Positions 36,043-44,886 of a DNA stretch of 64,000 nucleotides are shown here, piece by piece. This DNA comes from Vibrio crassostreae 9ZC13 (lineage in GTDB: Bacteria; Pseudomonadota; Gammaproteobacteria; Enterobacterales; Vibrionaceae), in assembly GCF_000272045.2 (NCBI RefSeq), contig NZ_AJYZ02000019.1, forward strand, positions 1,592,047-1,656,046, read 5' to 3'. A model generated the notes under the pieces. The model saw only the letters and a program-made list of their open reading frames with translations, was not told the DNA's origin and made no database searches. Made by a program: the position numbers and the translations under genes. Position 1 is the first letter of the stretch; the number at the start of each line of letters is the position of its first letter.

Positions 36043-36204
36043 TGTTTTCCTTACTATTTTCGTCAATTCTCATTGATACGACATCACCATTTAGGTGGAT
36101 CATTCTGCCCAGTTATCCGACACTGTTATTGTGACAACCAATTTACAGTATCATCTCGAGGTAACATCCGTTCCATGCATTTAAAAAATAAGAGCCTATC
36201 TCCA

Positions 36205-36762
36205 ATGACAACAAAGTTAATGAACCGTTTGATTATAGCTGTGACAGCCCTGATGCTCAGTGGTTGTGTTAGCTACAGCATTACCGAGCAAGAAATGACG
36301 AAGTACCTTGAAGACTCAGTGATGCTAGAACAAGAGGTTGGTGTACAAAGTGTGATGTACGCACAAGTGGCTGTGGATGATCTAGAAGTGCAAATTGGTC
36401 GAGCCGATGCACAACGCGTGTCCGTGTTGGCGAATACCAATGCAAAAGTTCAAGTGTTCAATATGCCTAATATGGGGTTGGATTTAGACTTAGAGTTCAG
36501 CGCGATTCCCGAATACGACAAGGAGAGTGGCGAGGTGTATCTAAAGTCGCTGCGACTAGAGCGCTTTGAAGAAAAAGGCAAACAGCTTTCGCCTGAAATA
36601 GAGACACTACTCAAACCAGCTGTATCGATGATAGGTTTTGCTTTGTCCCAGTCTCCGGTTTACAAACTCGACAGCAACAAGGTTCAAGAGTCGTTGATTA
36701 AGTCATCGGAACCCAATCTAGTGATTAAAGACAATAAATTGGTTATCGAATTGTTTGATTAA
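36205..36762 (+). CDS. DUF1439 lipoprotein
   Basis: A protein of 185 residues with a lipoprotein signal (MNRLIIAVTALMLSGC, lipobox LSGC) that is best entered from the ATG at 36205 or 36220. The mature part begins VSYSITEQEMTKYLED and has the long beta-rich DUF1439 fold, related to the YceB family. It likely faces the periplasm. No operon partner. Confidence 0.85.
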   Translation: MTTKLMNRLIIAVTALMLSGCVSYSITEQEMTKYLEDSVMLEQEVGVQSVMYAQVAVDDLEVQIGRADAQRVSVLANTNAKVQVFNMPNMGLDLDLEFSAIPEYDKESGEVYLKSLRLERFEEKGKQLSPEIETLLKPAVSMIGFALSQSPVYKLDSNKVQESLIKSSEPNLVIKDNKLVIELFD

Positions 36763-36800
36763 CCCTCAGTGCATTAGTTTTGACTAAGCTCTCACCCATA

Positions 36801-36828
36801 ATGGCTGCCTACTAGGTAGCCATTTTTG
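36801..36828 (+). terminator. terminator of the DUF1439 gene
   Basis: ATGGCTGCCT, three-base loop, AGGTAGCCAT and T-run (one mismatched pair). Confidence 0.8.
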
Positions 36829-36986
36829 TTTGAGCTCAGTCGGTCATGACTGTTTTTAGTCGGTTTACTCACCTTGTCTATTAGTCTCATTTATTGAATT
36901 CGCTGGGTATCTCACCTTTACTTTACTCTTGTGAGCAAGTCATCGCTTCAGTCATCAAATCATAAGAAAGAAAAGGTGAGCGAACT

Positions 36987-38549
36987 ATGAAGAGTCCAGT
37001 AATTGCGGATAACAAACCCGTTAAAGTAGAGCTGACGAAGGGAGAGAAGTATTACTTCTGTACCTGTGGGAAGTCGAAAAACCAACCGTTTTGTGACGGT
37101 TCTCATGCCGGTACGGGGTTCAAACCGAAAAGCTTTGTCGCCGAAGAGGACGGTGATGCCTACCTGTGCCGCTGTAAGTATTCGAATAATCTCCCTTTTT
37201 GCGATGGCACTCATAAACAGTTTACTGCGGAACAAATTGGGCAAGAAGGCCCTGAAGTTCACATTCAAGCGACAGCCCCTGATTTATCTCCAGCGGCAAC
37301 CGCAACCAAAGAAGAGCCTACCGTGGAGTTTATTCATCAGTTAGCGCGTGATGGTTTATCTAAGGTTGGGCATCATGGGCCAATGACCTCTATGGGCGTG
37401 CCAAGACATCTATTACCTCACTGGGACGATATTCAAGTGATGGTCGCGCAAATGGCGACTAAGCCTTTGCTAGAAAATGTGCCTGTTGGTACCGAACTGA
37501 TTATTGGCCCCAAAGCGAAGAAGCCGCTTAAATTGGACATCTCTTTGTTTGTGTCTGATATGAGCTTTGGCTCGCTATCTGAAGAAGCAAAAGTCTCATT
37601 GGCGAAAGGGGCTGAACTCGCAGGAACAGGTATCTGTTCAGGTGAAGGCGGTATGTTACCTGAAGAGCAAGCGGCGAACTCTCGCTACTTTTATGAATTA
37701 GCCAGTGCTCAGTTTGGTTACGATGAAGCTAAGTTCAAAAACGTTCAAGCCTTCCACTTTAAAGGCGGGCAGGGTGCCAAAACCGGAACGGGCGGGCACT
37801 TACCGGGCGCGAAGAGCATAGGCAAGATCGCGGAGGTGCGTGGCATTGAAGCGGGCACGGCAGCGATTTCTCCACCCACCTTTGTCGACCTTAACACGGT
37901 CGAGGATTTTAAAAAGTTCGCCGACCGTGTTCGAGAGGTGACAGGCGGTATCCCGATTGGCTTTAAGTTAAGTGCCAATCACATCGAAGAAGACATTCAG
38001 TTCGCGCTTGATGCCAGTGCCGATTACATCATCTTAGATGGGCGTGGTGGCGGTACAGGGGCGGCGCCAGAAATGTTCCGTGACCATATCAGTGTTCCCA
38101 CTATTCCAGCACTCGCTCGCGCTAGAGCGTATCTCGATAAACAAGGGGTCAGTGACAGAGTCACATTGATCATCACGGGCGGCTTGCGCGTGCCGATGGA
38201 TTTCGTAAAAGCGATGGCGCTTGGTGCTGATGGTGTCGCTATCTCAAACAGTGCCATGCAGTCGATAGGTTGTGTGGCGGCGAGAATGTGTAACACCAAT
38301 AATTGCCCTGCTGGTATTGCAACTCAAAAAGCCGATTTACGTCAGCGTTTGAATGTCGAGAAAGCATCGAACCAGCTTAAGAACTTCTTTGAAGCCTCGA
38401 CAGAATTAATGCAAGTGATGGCGAGGGCATGTGGGCATGATCATTTGAATCAATTTAACCCTCATGATTTGGCAACATGGAATCGCGAAATGGCCGAGCT
38501 ATCCGGTGTCGCTTACTCTGGTGTCTGTCCATTAAATCACTTTAAGTAA
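36987..38549 (+). CDS. FMN-binding glutamate synthase-like protein with two CDGSH iron-sulfur domains
   Basis: A protein of 520 residues. The N terminus has two CDGSH-type [2Fe-2S] sites: C25, C27, C36, H40 (FCTCGKSKNQPFCDGSH) and C61, C63, C72, H76 (LCRCKYSNNLPFCDGTH). From about residue 130 the FMN barrel of the glutamate synthase large subunit follows (DMSFGSLSEEAKVSLAKGA, HFKGGQGAKTGTGGHLPG, ILDGRGGGTGAAPE, CNTNNCPAGIATQ). There is no glutaminase domain, so it is not a complete glutamate synthase. A redox role is plausible; the substrate is unknown. Gram-negative glutamate synthase genes are normally elsewhere. Confidence 0.88.
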   Translation: MKSPVIADNKPVKVELTKGEKYYFCTCGKSKNQPFCDGSHAGTGFKPKSFVAEEDGDAYLCRCKYSNNLPFCDGTHKQFTAEQIGQEGPEVHIQATAPDLSPAATATKEEPTVEFIHQLARDGLSKVGHHGPMTSMGVPRHLLPHWDDIQVMVAQMATKPLLENVPVGTELIIGPKAKKPLKLDISLFVSDMSFGSLSEEAKVSLAKGAELAGTGICSGEGGMLPEEQAANSRYFYELASAQFGYDEAKFKNVQAFHFKGGQGAKTGTGGHLPGAKSIGKIAEVRGIEAGTAAISPPTFVDLNTVEDFKKFADRVREVTGGIPIGFKLSANHIEEDIQFALDASADYIILDGRGGGTGAAPEMFRDHISVPTIPALARARAYLDKQGVSDRVTLIITGGLRVPMDFVKAMALGADGVAISNSAMQSIGCVAARMCNTNNCPAGIATQKADLRQRLNVEKASNQLKNFFEASTELMQVMARACGHDHLNQFNPHDLATWNREMAELSGVAYSGVCPLNHFK

Positions 38550-38564
38550 ATAATACTTCGATAA

Positions 38565-38600
38565 AGCACACTCAATGTATTTTGGGTGTGCTGACTTTTT
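38565..38600 (+). terminator. terminator of the CDGSH fusion gene
   Basis: AGCACACTCAA, loop, TTGGGTGTGCT with one wobble pair, then CTTTTT. Confidence 0.8.
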
Positions 38601-38689
38601 CCTGTGTAATGCCAACCTATGTTAAACCTTTCATAATCAACTGCTTTATAAGTGTTTTTAAACTATTTCCTATATTTTGAAAATATCGC

Positions 38690-38720
38690 TTTACCTCAAG
38701 TTAACTTGAGGTTTTATCAT
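38690..38720 (+). promoter_or_regulatory. SoxR-type operator within a promoter with a 19-bp spacer
   Basis: CCTCAAGTTAACTTGAGG is a perfect palindrome (38694-38711), the same as the known enterobacterial soxS operator. It lies between a -35-like TTTACC (38690-38695) and a -10-like TATCAT (38715-38720), with exactly 19 bases between them, as required for MerR-family activation. The regulated gene is the FMN reductase 155 bases downstream. Confidence 0.9.
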
Positions 38721-38874
38721 CATCCCCAATCTAAAAACACAATCTATCACCTTGTCGCCTAGTGCAGGTTTTGATGTTATCAAACAGACGTTACGAATCT
38801 TCAGTTATGAATTTTGAGCTCCGTAATTGAAGTCATGAGTGCAAAAAGGTGAGAAAAATGAACAAGGATCAACA

Positions 38875-39396
38875 ATGAAAGTATTAGCGATTGGCGCGAC
38901 CAACAGTACAACATCAATTAATCAACAACTTGCAGCGTACACCGCAGGTTTAGTCGAAGGCGCGCAAGTCGAGGTGCTCGACCTTAATGATTTCGAGATG
39001 CCAATTTACAGCGAGAAAAGAGAGCAAGATTCAGGTGTTCATCAACACGCTCAACGCTTTTTTAGCAAGATTGGCGAAGCAGATGCTGTGGTCATCTCTT
39101 TTGCAGAGTATAACGGCTCATACACCGCAGCCTTTAAGAATGTGTTTGATTGGACATCACGAATCGACATGAAAGTGTACCAAGGCAAACCTGTTGTGAT
39201 GCTCTCCACATCACCAGGCCCAGGCGGCGCAAACTCTGTGTTGTCGTCTGCGGTAAATTCGGCACCTTACTTTGATGCAGATGTGAAGGGGTCGATGTCG
39301 GTGCCAAGTTTCTACGACAACTTTAATGTAGAAACGGGTGAGATCATCAATGCCGAAATGGCCGAGAGCCTGAAATCGATCATGAGTCAGATTTAG
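38875..39396 (+). CDS. NADPH-dependent FMN reductase
   Basis: A protein of 173 residues with AAGGA six bases before the ATG. The flavodoxin-like fold shows LAIGATNSTTSINQQLA at the N terminus, FAEYNGSYTAAFKNVFDW and STSPGPGGANSVL. It reduces FMN or quinones with NADPH in the cytoplasm. The SoxR operator upstream indicates induction by redox-cycling compounds. Confidence 0.9.
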   Translation: MKVLAIGATNSTTSINQQLAAYTAGLVEGAQVEVLDLNDFEMPIYSEKREQDSGVHQHAQRFFSKIGEADAVVISFAEYNGSYTAAFKNVFDWTSRIDMKVYQGKPVVMLSTSPGPGGANSVLSSAVNSAPYFDADVKGSMSVPSFYDNFNVETGEIINAEMAESLKSIMSQI

Positions 39397-39560
39397 AGAG
39401 CGAGAACACCACAATAAAACAAAGCAGCCATGTTCACGATTGCTTTTCATTGCGCCCGTTGTCAAAGTTTAAGGACATTAATTGGTTAAGGTAACAATAG
39501 GTCGCTACTCTAAAGTTAAAGTAAGCTTTAAATATTTATGATCTCAAGGATAGTGTCGTA

Positions 39561-40010
39561 ATGAGAAACATCGTATACCTCACCATAGGCCAGTTGGCTG
39601 AGCGCAGTGGCGTGGCTCCTTCGGCGTTACGTTTTTACGAAACCAAGGGGTTGATTGCTTCGATTCGTACTAACGGAAATCAGCGCCGTTATCAGTCGGC
39701 GATGTTGAGACGAATTGCGTTGATCCAAGTCGCGCAGTCGATAGGCTTCACGCTGGAAGAGATCACCGAAGAATTATCGACACTGCCGATGAACCATACC
39801 GCAACTAAGCGAGATTGGGAGCGCGTTGCTAAGAAGTGGCAGGGGCAACTCGACAGTAAAATGGCGCAGATTAAATCGCTACAAGAGAACTTAACCGGCT
39901 GTATCGGTTGCGGATGCTTGAGTATGCAAAAGTGCAACTTGCTAAATCCTGATGATATCTTGCATGACCAAGGGCAGGGCGCACAACGAATTGTTGAACA
40001 GACTAACTGA
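39561..40010 (+). CDS. soxR: SoxR redox-sensing transcriptional activator
   Basis: A protein of 149 residues. The MerR helix-turn-helix (IGQLAERSGVAPSALRFYET, about 9-28) and the [2Fe-2S] cluster motif C114-x2-C117-x-C119-x5-C125 (CIGCGCLSMQKC) define SoxR. It is located next to its likely target gene (the FMN reductase), in the same direction. Many vibrios have SoxR without the enterobacterial soxS, and no soxS is seen here. Confidence 0.95.
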   Translation: MRNIVYLTIGQLAERSGVAPSALRFYETKGLIASIRTNGNQRRYQSAMLRRIALIQVAQSIGFTLEEITEELSTLPMNHTATKRDWERVAKKWQGQLDSKMAQIKSLQENLTGCIGCGCLSMQKCNLLNPDDILHDQGQGAQRIVEQTN

Positions 40011-40156
40011 GTTCCCGAAAGGCATGGAATAGCGAACTAAGTTTCAGGTGTTTGCTCAATGGGTTAAGCAACAGTTGTGACCGAATAGCGTGCCTAGACA
40101 AACACGAATTATAGGTCTAGTTTAGATGGTTCTTTCAATAAAAGAAGAGGTTAGTT

Positions 40157-40537
40157 ATGTTCAGCCATGTTTTTCTCGGTACCGATGATATTGAACGCGC
40201 GAAGGCTTTTTATGACCCAATCATGAAAGTGCTTGGTTATAGCGAAGGCTCTGTTGATCCCAAAGGGCGCTGTGTTTACGTTAGCCAAACGGGTGTGTTG
40301 GGCTTAACGAAGCCGATTGATGGTCAGCCTGCGACTCACGGCAACGGTATGACGGTGGGTTTTCTTGCGTCTTCTCCTGAAGTTGTAGATGAGTGGCATC
40401 GAGTTGGCGTCGAAAATGGCGGTACCAGCATTGAAAATGGCCCCGGAGCGAGAGGTTCTGACGAGCGTCGCTTGTACATGGCTTATTTGCGAGATCCTGA
40501 TGGAAACAAGATTTGTGCAACGCACTTTATGCCGTAG
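40157..40537 (+). CDS. VOC (glyoxalase/bleomycin resistance) family protein
   Basis: A protein of 126 residues with AGAGG before the ATG. The fold is recognised by FSHVFLGTDDIERAKAFYDP, GLTKPIDGQPATHGNGMTVG and the C-terminal LRDPDGNKICATHF. Metal ligands may be the His near the start and the terminal Asp/His region. The substrate is unknown. Its place beside soxR suggests a detoxification role. Confidence 0.88.
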   Translation: MFSHVFLGTDDIERAKAFYDPIMKVLGYSEGSVDPKGRCVYVSQTGVLGLTKPIDGQPATHGNGMTVGFLASSPEVVDEWHRVGVENGGTSIENGPGARGSDERRLYMAYLRDPDGNKICATHFMP

Positions 40538-40673
40538 TTTACGTTATGCTATCGTTCATTTTATGCCACAGTGGCGTATACTTAGATCATATTGATGGTT
40601 CGGAGTTGGCTAAGTTGCGGCTCTGGACTTGTTAGCTTCCCGATAACTCAAAATTTTGCAAAGGACTGGCTAG

Positions 40674-41093
40674 ATGAAACCGAACGAACTGTTTTATGAA
40701 AGTTTTGAGCGCTGCCGGATTGACCAAGAATTTCTCGAAACGTTTTTGGCGGATTTTTGCGAGCATAATCCAAGATTTTCAGAACGTTTTGAAAATATAG
40801 GGTTAGAGCAACAAACCAAGATGCTTAAAGCCTCGATCATTCTTATCTATAACTCTGCGGGTCTGCCGAGCGTACGAAACTCGGTAAAAAAGCTTGGGAA
40901 GCGACATAAAGATTTAGGAATGGATATCTCTGAGCAAGAACTCAACGAGTGGTTCAATTCGTTACTCAATACAGTTAAAAAATATGACCCTCACTACGAT
41001 GAAAGCGTCGAACAAGCTTGGACAGAAACTCTCGAGGCCGGCTTAACTATCATGAAGAAAGAGTGCGTAGTTCCAAACACTGTGAATAACTAG
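40674..41093 (+). CDS. single-domain globin
   Basis: A protein of 139 residues with a globin-like all-helical pattern. The helix B-C region (FLADFCEHNPRFSERF), the helix E region (MLKASIILIYNS) and the proximal histidine in LGKRHKDLGM (about 83) are recognisable; this region resembles the sensor or single-domain haem globins of gammaproteobacteria. No second domain is attached. It may bind oxygen or nitric oxide. Confidence 0.75.
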   Translation: MKPNELFYESFERCRIDQEFLETFLADFCEHNPRFSERFENIGLEQQTKMLKASIILIYNSAGLPSVRNSVKKLGKRHKDLGMDISEQELNEWFNSLLNTVKKYDPHYDESVEQAWTETLEAGLTIMKKECVVPNTVNN

Positions 41094-41204
41094 GTCGTTG
41101 ATGGGTAGTTTTGCTTGTTCGTTAGTTAAAACCGGCATTAACTCTTGAAAGATTGACATTGTCAGGTAAGCCTAACGATATCAGGCTTACCTCTTATTGT
41201 TTGA

Positions 41205-41471
41205 CTAGAAATGAGCAGCCCAACCAATCAGGAACCCTTGCGATGCGGTATCGTATTCAAAGGTCCCCTTGTTTTCGTAATCAACCCAGGTCGATTTGTA
41301 GGCAACATTTAAGTCAGACCAACTGTTTATCTGGTATCGCACGCCAGTTAACAGAGATGAGGTAAAGTTGGTGTCACTACCAAGCCCTGCATCAATGGTT
41401 GCGTGAAACTTCCAATCCTTATTGATCTGCGTTATCCATCTCACACCTATTTGGTACTGTCCATCACGCGG
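41205..41471 (-). pseudogene. 5'-truncated outer-membrane barrel protein (C-terminal fragment)
   Basis: About 89 C-terminal residues of an outer-membrane beta-barrel (DGQYQIGVRWITQI, NVAYKSTWVDYENKG, ending IGWAAHF with terminal Phe). The frame runs back to a TGA at 41474-41472, exactly at the junction with a sulfatase fragment on the other strand. No signal peptide or start remains. Its 5' end was removed. Confidence 0.75.
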
Positions 41472-42261
41472 TCACGTTTGGACGCACCTGTCACCTGAAT
41501 ACGAAGCGATGCTCGGTCAAAACGGTTGGGGACTCCAAGAAGTGGTCATGAAAGATCTTGATGATCACGTCGGTGAGATGATGGCGAAGATGGAAGAACT
41601 CGGTATTGCTGACAACACCATCATCATTTTCACTGCCGATAACGGCCCAGAGATCATGACTTGGCCAGATGGCGGTATGACACCTTATCACGGTGAGAAA
41701 GGCACAACTTGGGAAGGTGGCGTAAGAGCCCCTGCATTGGTTAGCTGGCCGGGTAAAATCCCAGCGGGTACTGTAGGCAATGGCATCTTTGATGGTATGG
41801 ATTGGTTACCCACTCTGGTCGCTGCGGCTGGTGGTCCAACGGATCTAAAAGAAAAACTGCTGAAAGGTCACGATGGCTTTAAAGCGCACCTTGATGGTTA
41901 CAACCAAGTGGATATGCTGACCGAGAAAGGCGAGTCAAACCGTAAAGAGATCTACTACTACGAACGAGACAAGCTGCAAGCGGTTCGTGTTGGTGATTGG
42001 AAGGCGCATTTCATCGTGCAAAACCACGGTTGGAGTGGCCCTAAAGAAGAGCTAAACGCACCATTGCTGTTTAATTTACGTCGTGACCCATACGAGCGAG
42101 CGGCGGAAGAGTCGGGCATGTACCTAAAATGGATGGGACAAAAAATGTGGGCATTTGGCCCGGCACAAGTGGCTGTCCAACAACATCTAGCAACCTTCCA
42201 AGAGTGGCCTCCAGTGACGCCTGACTCTCCGGCAGAGAAGACCGGTGGTGTAGGTAACTAG
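41470..42261 (+). pseudogene. 5'-truncated arylsulfatase (C-terminal half)
   Basis: The frame 41422-42261 is open, but sulfatase similarity begins only at about VWTHLSPEYEAML (near 41473). About 260 residues of the C-terminal sulfatase domain remain: TADNGPEIMTWPDGG, EGGVRAPALVSWPGK, LFNLRRDPYERA. The active-site CxPxR segment and signal peptide are missing, so it cannot be active. A strong bidirectional terminator follows. Confidence 0.8.
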
Positions 42262-42273
42262 TTAAATATCATA

Positions 42274-42304
42274 AAAAATCCCGCTCACACTGAGCGGGAT
42301 TTTT
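42274..42304. terminator. bidirectional terminator
   Basis: AAAAATCCCGCTCA, CAC, TGAGCGGGATTTTT. A-run on one side and T-run on the other serve both the sulfatase remnant and the convergent LacI gene. Confidence 0.95.
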
Positions 42305-42317
42305 GTTTGAAAGCGTC

Positions 42318-43388
42318 TTAACGTTGGTTCTGTTTTAGCGTCGTGTTTCGTTCAATGAATTTCACTGGCACCATCAGCTTAACCAAGCTTGTGTCTTGCT
42401 CTTGAATCTGGCTAACGACAATTTTCACTGATTCACGTGCAAGGCGTCTGAAATCTTGCTTGAAGGTAGTGAGTTGGTAGTTCAACCATTGAGTCTGTGG
42501 GATATCGTCAAAACCAATCACTTGAAGATCTTCTGGAATACGCAGGTTAAATTCTAAGCGCGCCACATCCATTACTGCCATCGCGAGGTTATCTGTCGCA
42601 CAGAAAATCGCTTGAGGATGTGTGGGTTCTGAAAACAGAGTCCGAATGGTATCTAGAGCATCAAGGTAGTCATAGTCAGCTTCAATAACACGAGCTTGCT
42701 TGCCTGTTAGATCTTCGAATTCTGAGCAAAAGCCCGATTCACGCTCGCCGTTGGTGTAGGTTGGCACGTTACCTGTCAGGTAAACCGCTGACTTTGTTCC
42801 TACGCTATGTAAATGTTGAGCGGCGACTTGGCCTGCGGCGTAGTTGTCACTTATTACATGGCTACTCTTAGTCCCCTCAACTACACGAGCATACTGAACA
42901 ATGGGGATGTTGAACTCTTCACACTCTTCATAAAGCGACTTATTAAAGGTCGCCGAAGCAGCAATTACGCCATCAACTCGGTATTGGAAGATATTAGGAA
43001 TCGAGTGGTTGTCGTTTCCATCCACTTGCCAAGGAATCAATACCGCAGAGTAACCCTGCTTTTGTAGCTCAGTAGAGATAAGCTGCAGAGTTTTCATGTG
43101 GATAGGGTAGTCGGCATCTGGGAAAACTAAGCCAATCAATTTGGACTCATTTGTCGTCAGACTGCGGGCAAAGGCATTGGGACGATAGTTCAACGATTTT
43201 GCTGCATCGAACACTTTTTGCTTGGTCTTTTCAGACACTGAACTGCCCGGGACAAATACACGAGATACAGTTGATTGAGAAACGCCAGCAAGTTTAGCGA
43301 CATCTTTAGAGGTGACGGTTGGCTTTGACGCCGTGGAGTGTTTTGGAGAGCTCATAGACCATACTTTTGAACCAAATTGATTGTGCAT
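42318..43388 (-). CDS. LacI-family transcriptional regulator
   Basis: A protein of 356 residues. The helix-turn-helix is typical (DVAKLAGVSQSTVSRVF, then YRPNAFARSL), followed by a periplasmic-binding-protein-like sensor domain (IGLVFPDADYPIHM, IFCATDNLAMAVMD, IGFDDIP). A second start, 11 codons in (43355), is as likely as the first. It is encoded upstream of a porin, a SnoaL-like protein and an MFS carrier on the same strand and probably represses these in response to a sugar or sugar acid. Confidence 0.92.
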   Translation of the reverse strand: MHNQFGSKVWSMSSPKHSTASKPTVTSKDVAKLAGVSQSTVSRVFVPGSSVSEKTKQKVFDAAKSLNYRPNAFARSLTTNESKLIGLVFPDADYPIHMKTLQLISTELQKQGYSAVLIPWQVDGNDNHSIPNIFQYRVDGVIAASATFNKSLYEECEEFNIPIVQYARVVEGTKSSHVISDNYAAGQVAAQHLHSVGTKSAVYLTGNVPTYTNGERESGFCSEFEDLTGKQARVIEADYDYLDALDTIRTLFSEPTHPQAIFCATDNLAMAVMDVARLEFNLRIPEDLQVIGFDDIPQTQWLNYQLTTFKQDFRRLARESVKIVVSQIQEQDTSLVKLMVPVKFIERNTTLKQNQR

Positions 43389-43401
43389 AGAGTAACATAA
43401 T

Positions 43402-43415
43402 TAGGTACGTACTCA
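43402..43415 (+). promoter_or_regulatory. candidate LacI-type operator upstream of the regulator
   Basis: TAGGTACGTACTCA, an imperfect palindrome around ACGT. The inverted sequence (TGAGTACGTACCTA) resembles TGAGTGCGTACCCA at 47480, upstream of the MFS gene, which supports one common regulator. Confidence 0.45.
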
Positions 43416-43493
43416 AAAATACAATATGCCATGATTGGATGAAAAATAAGGGTTAATAGAGAGTGTTGAATATTATTCTGGGTATGACCCAAA

Positions 43494-43519
43494 AAAGCTC
43501 TGCGTAAGAGCAGAGCTTT
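43494..43519 (-). terminator. terminator of the porin gene
   Basis: AAAGCTCTGC, six-base loop, GCAGAGCTTT; on the minus strand the hairpin ends in a T-run. Confidence 0.9.
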
Positions 43520-43552
43520 GTTTAAAGAATTTATGAATCGACTAACTGGGCG

Positions 43553-44638
43553 TTAGAAGTAGTAACGAATACCTGCAGCGAATTGGTCATCTCTGTTTTC
43601 GAATTTATTGCCAACGAGCTGATCTTTACCTAGGTCGAATTGGTATTCAGTCCAAACTAGGAATTTGTTCTTCTGGAAGTGGTATTCAACACCAGGGATA
43701 AGCAGGTTACGCTCATAGCCATCTGTTTGGTCATCACTATCTTCCATGTAGTTGTAGTTCAACGTAGGGCGTAGGCCATTGTCGAAGTGGTAGTACGTGT
43801 AGATTTCACCACCTAGGGTATCGAACATTACATCCGTACCGCCTTGGCTTACAGCTTCCCAGTTTTCGCCAACATGGAAAGTGGCACCTGCGTAGAAGCC
43901 GCCGTTGCTGTAGTTCGCACCCAATAGCATGATGCGCATGTTGTCGCCATTTTCTACGCCAACCACACCTGAGTCTAGGTCTGCAATTTCATTTTGGTGG
44001 TAAGCTGCACCTAGTGTTACGCCATCAACCGGTTTGTAAGTGATTGACGCACCCATTCCGTTTTTCAATGAAGCTGTCGCATTACTCGCTAGTGCCACTT
44101 CTTCACGTGTCGTTTGGTAAGTGAAGCCGTAGCTTACTTGGTCGTTGATTGAGTTACGGTAAGTAATGGAGTTTTCTGCTCGACCTGTACCAGATGCAAT
44201 ACCCCAGTCAGAAAGGTTGTAAACACCTGAGCCGCGAGTACCGAAGACACGACCTAAGTCGGTGTACCATGCGACGTCATAAAAAGTAGACCACTGCTTA
44301 GTACCTGCTGCGATCTTGCCGTATTTGTCGTGCTCTACGCCTGCGTATAGAAGTCGGTCGTAAATATTGTCGCCGTTAGCACCTGAGTTGTAACCCCATT
44401 CAGCATGGCCAAAGCCAGTCCAGCCGTTATCGAGTCCCATTTGACCTTTAAGGCCGAAACGAGAGCTACCGCTGTTCCACTCACCGTTGTGGTCGCCGCC
44501 CTTATCTTGGTAACGAACGTCGAAACGACCGTCTAAAGTAAGGCTATCGCCCGCGTCATTGGTAAAAGTGTGTGCAGCAAAAGCAGAACCTGAGGTAAGT
44601 GCTGTCAGGATCACTGCTGAAAGAATCGACTTTTTCAT
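43553..44638 (-). CDS. Gram-negative general porin
   Basis: A protein of 361 residues with signal peptide (MKKSILSAVILTALTSGSAFA) and a beta-barrel ending AAGIRYYF. The N-terminal strand SLTLDGRFDVRYQDK and the constriction-loop region are like Vibrio OmpC/OmpU-type porins. It is encoded beside a LacI regulator and a carrier, so it probably serves uptake of the regulated substrate. Confidence 0.87.
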   Translation of the reverse strand: MKKSILSAVILTALTSGSAFAAHTFTNDAGDSLTLDGRFDVRYQDKGGDHNGEWNSGSSRFGLKGQMGLDNGWTGFGHAEWGYNSGANGDNIYDRLLYAGVEHDKYGKIAAGTKQWSTFYDVAWYTDLGRVFGTRGSGVYNLSDWGIASGTGRAENSITYRNSINDQVSYGFTYQTTREEVALASNATASLKNGMGASITYKPVDGVTLGAAYHQNEIADLDSGVVGVENGDNMRIMLLGANYSNGGFYAGATFHVGENWEAVSQGGTDVMFDTLGGEIYTYYHFDNGLRPTLNYNYMEDSDDQTDGYERNLLIPGVEYHFQKNKFLVWTEYQFDLGKDQLVGNKFENRDDQFAAGIRYYF

Positions 44639-44813
44639 TGTAATTCTCTTTATTCAGGCCGTAGAAAGCCACCGTGCTTTCAAGCCCGTTATATTGGTAA
44701 TGGTTTGGCAGGGTGTACCCCATCCATGAGGCACTAGTAGATTCAGTTATTAGTGGAGCAATAATGAATTGGTTGGAGCACTTACTAGGAGCGAGAAGGG
44801 TCCCCCAGTAAGC

Positions 44814-44850
44814 GTGGCAACCTAAATCAGATGTCTATTTAGGTTGCCAC
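44814..44850 (+). promoter_or_regulatory. perfect 14-bp hairpin downstream of the SnoaL-like gene
   Basis: GTGGCAACCTAAAT, nine-base loop, ATTTAGGTTGCCAC. There is no T-run in either direction, so it is more likely a 3'-end stabiliser or attenuator between the SnoaL-like and porin genes. Confidence 0.6.
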
Positions 44851-44886
44851 TATTTCGTTTCAATCTTTTGGATTAAAGCGTATCGA

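Noticed and set aside
41153..41365. 70-residue frame on the plus strand
   Set aside because: It is antisense to the barrel remnant and has no start signal.
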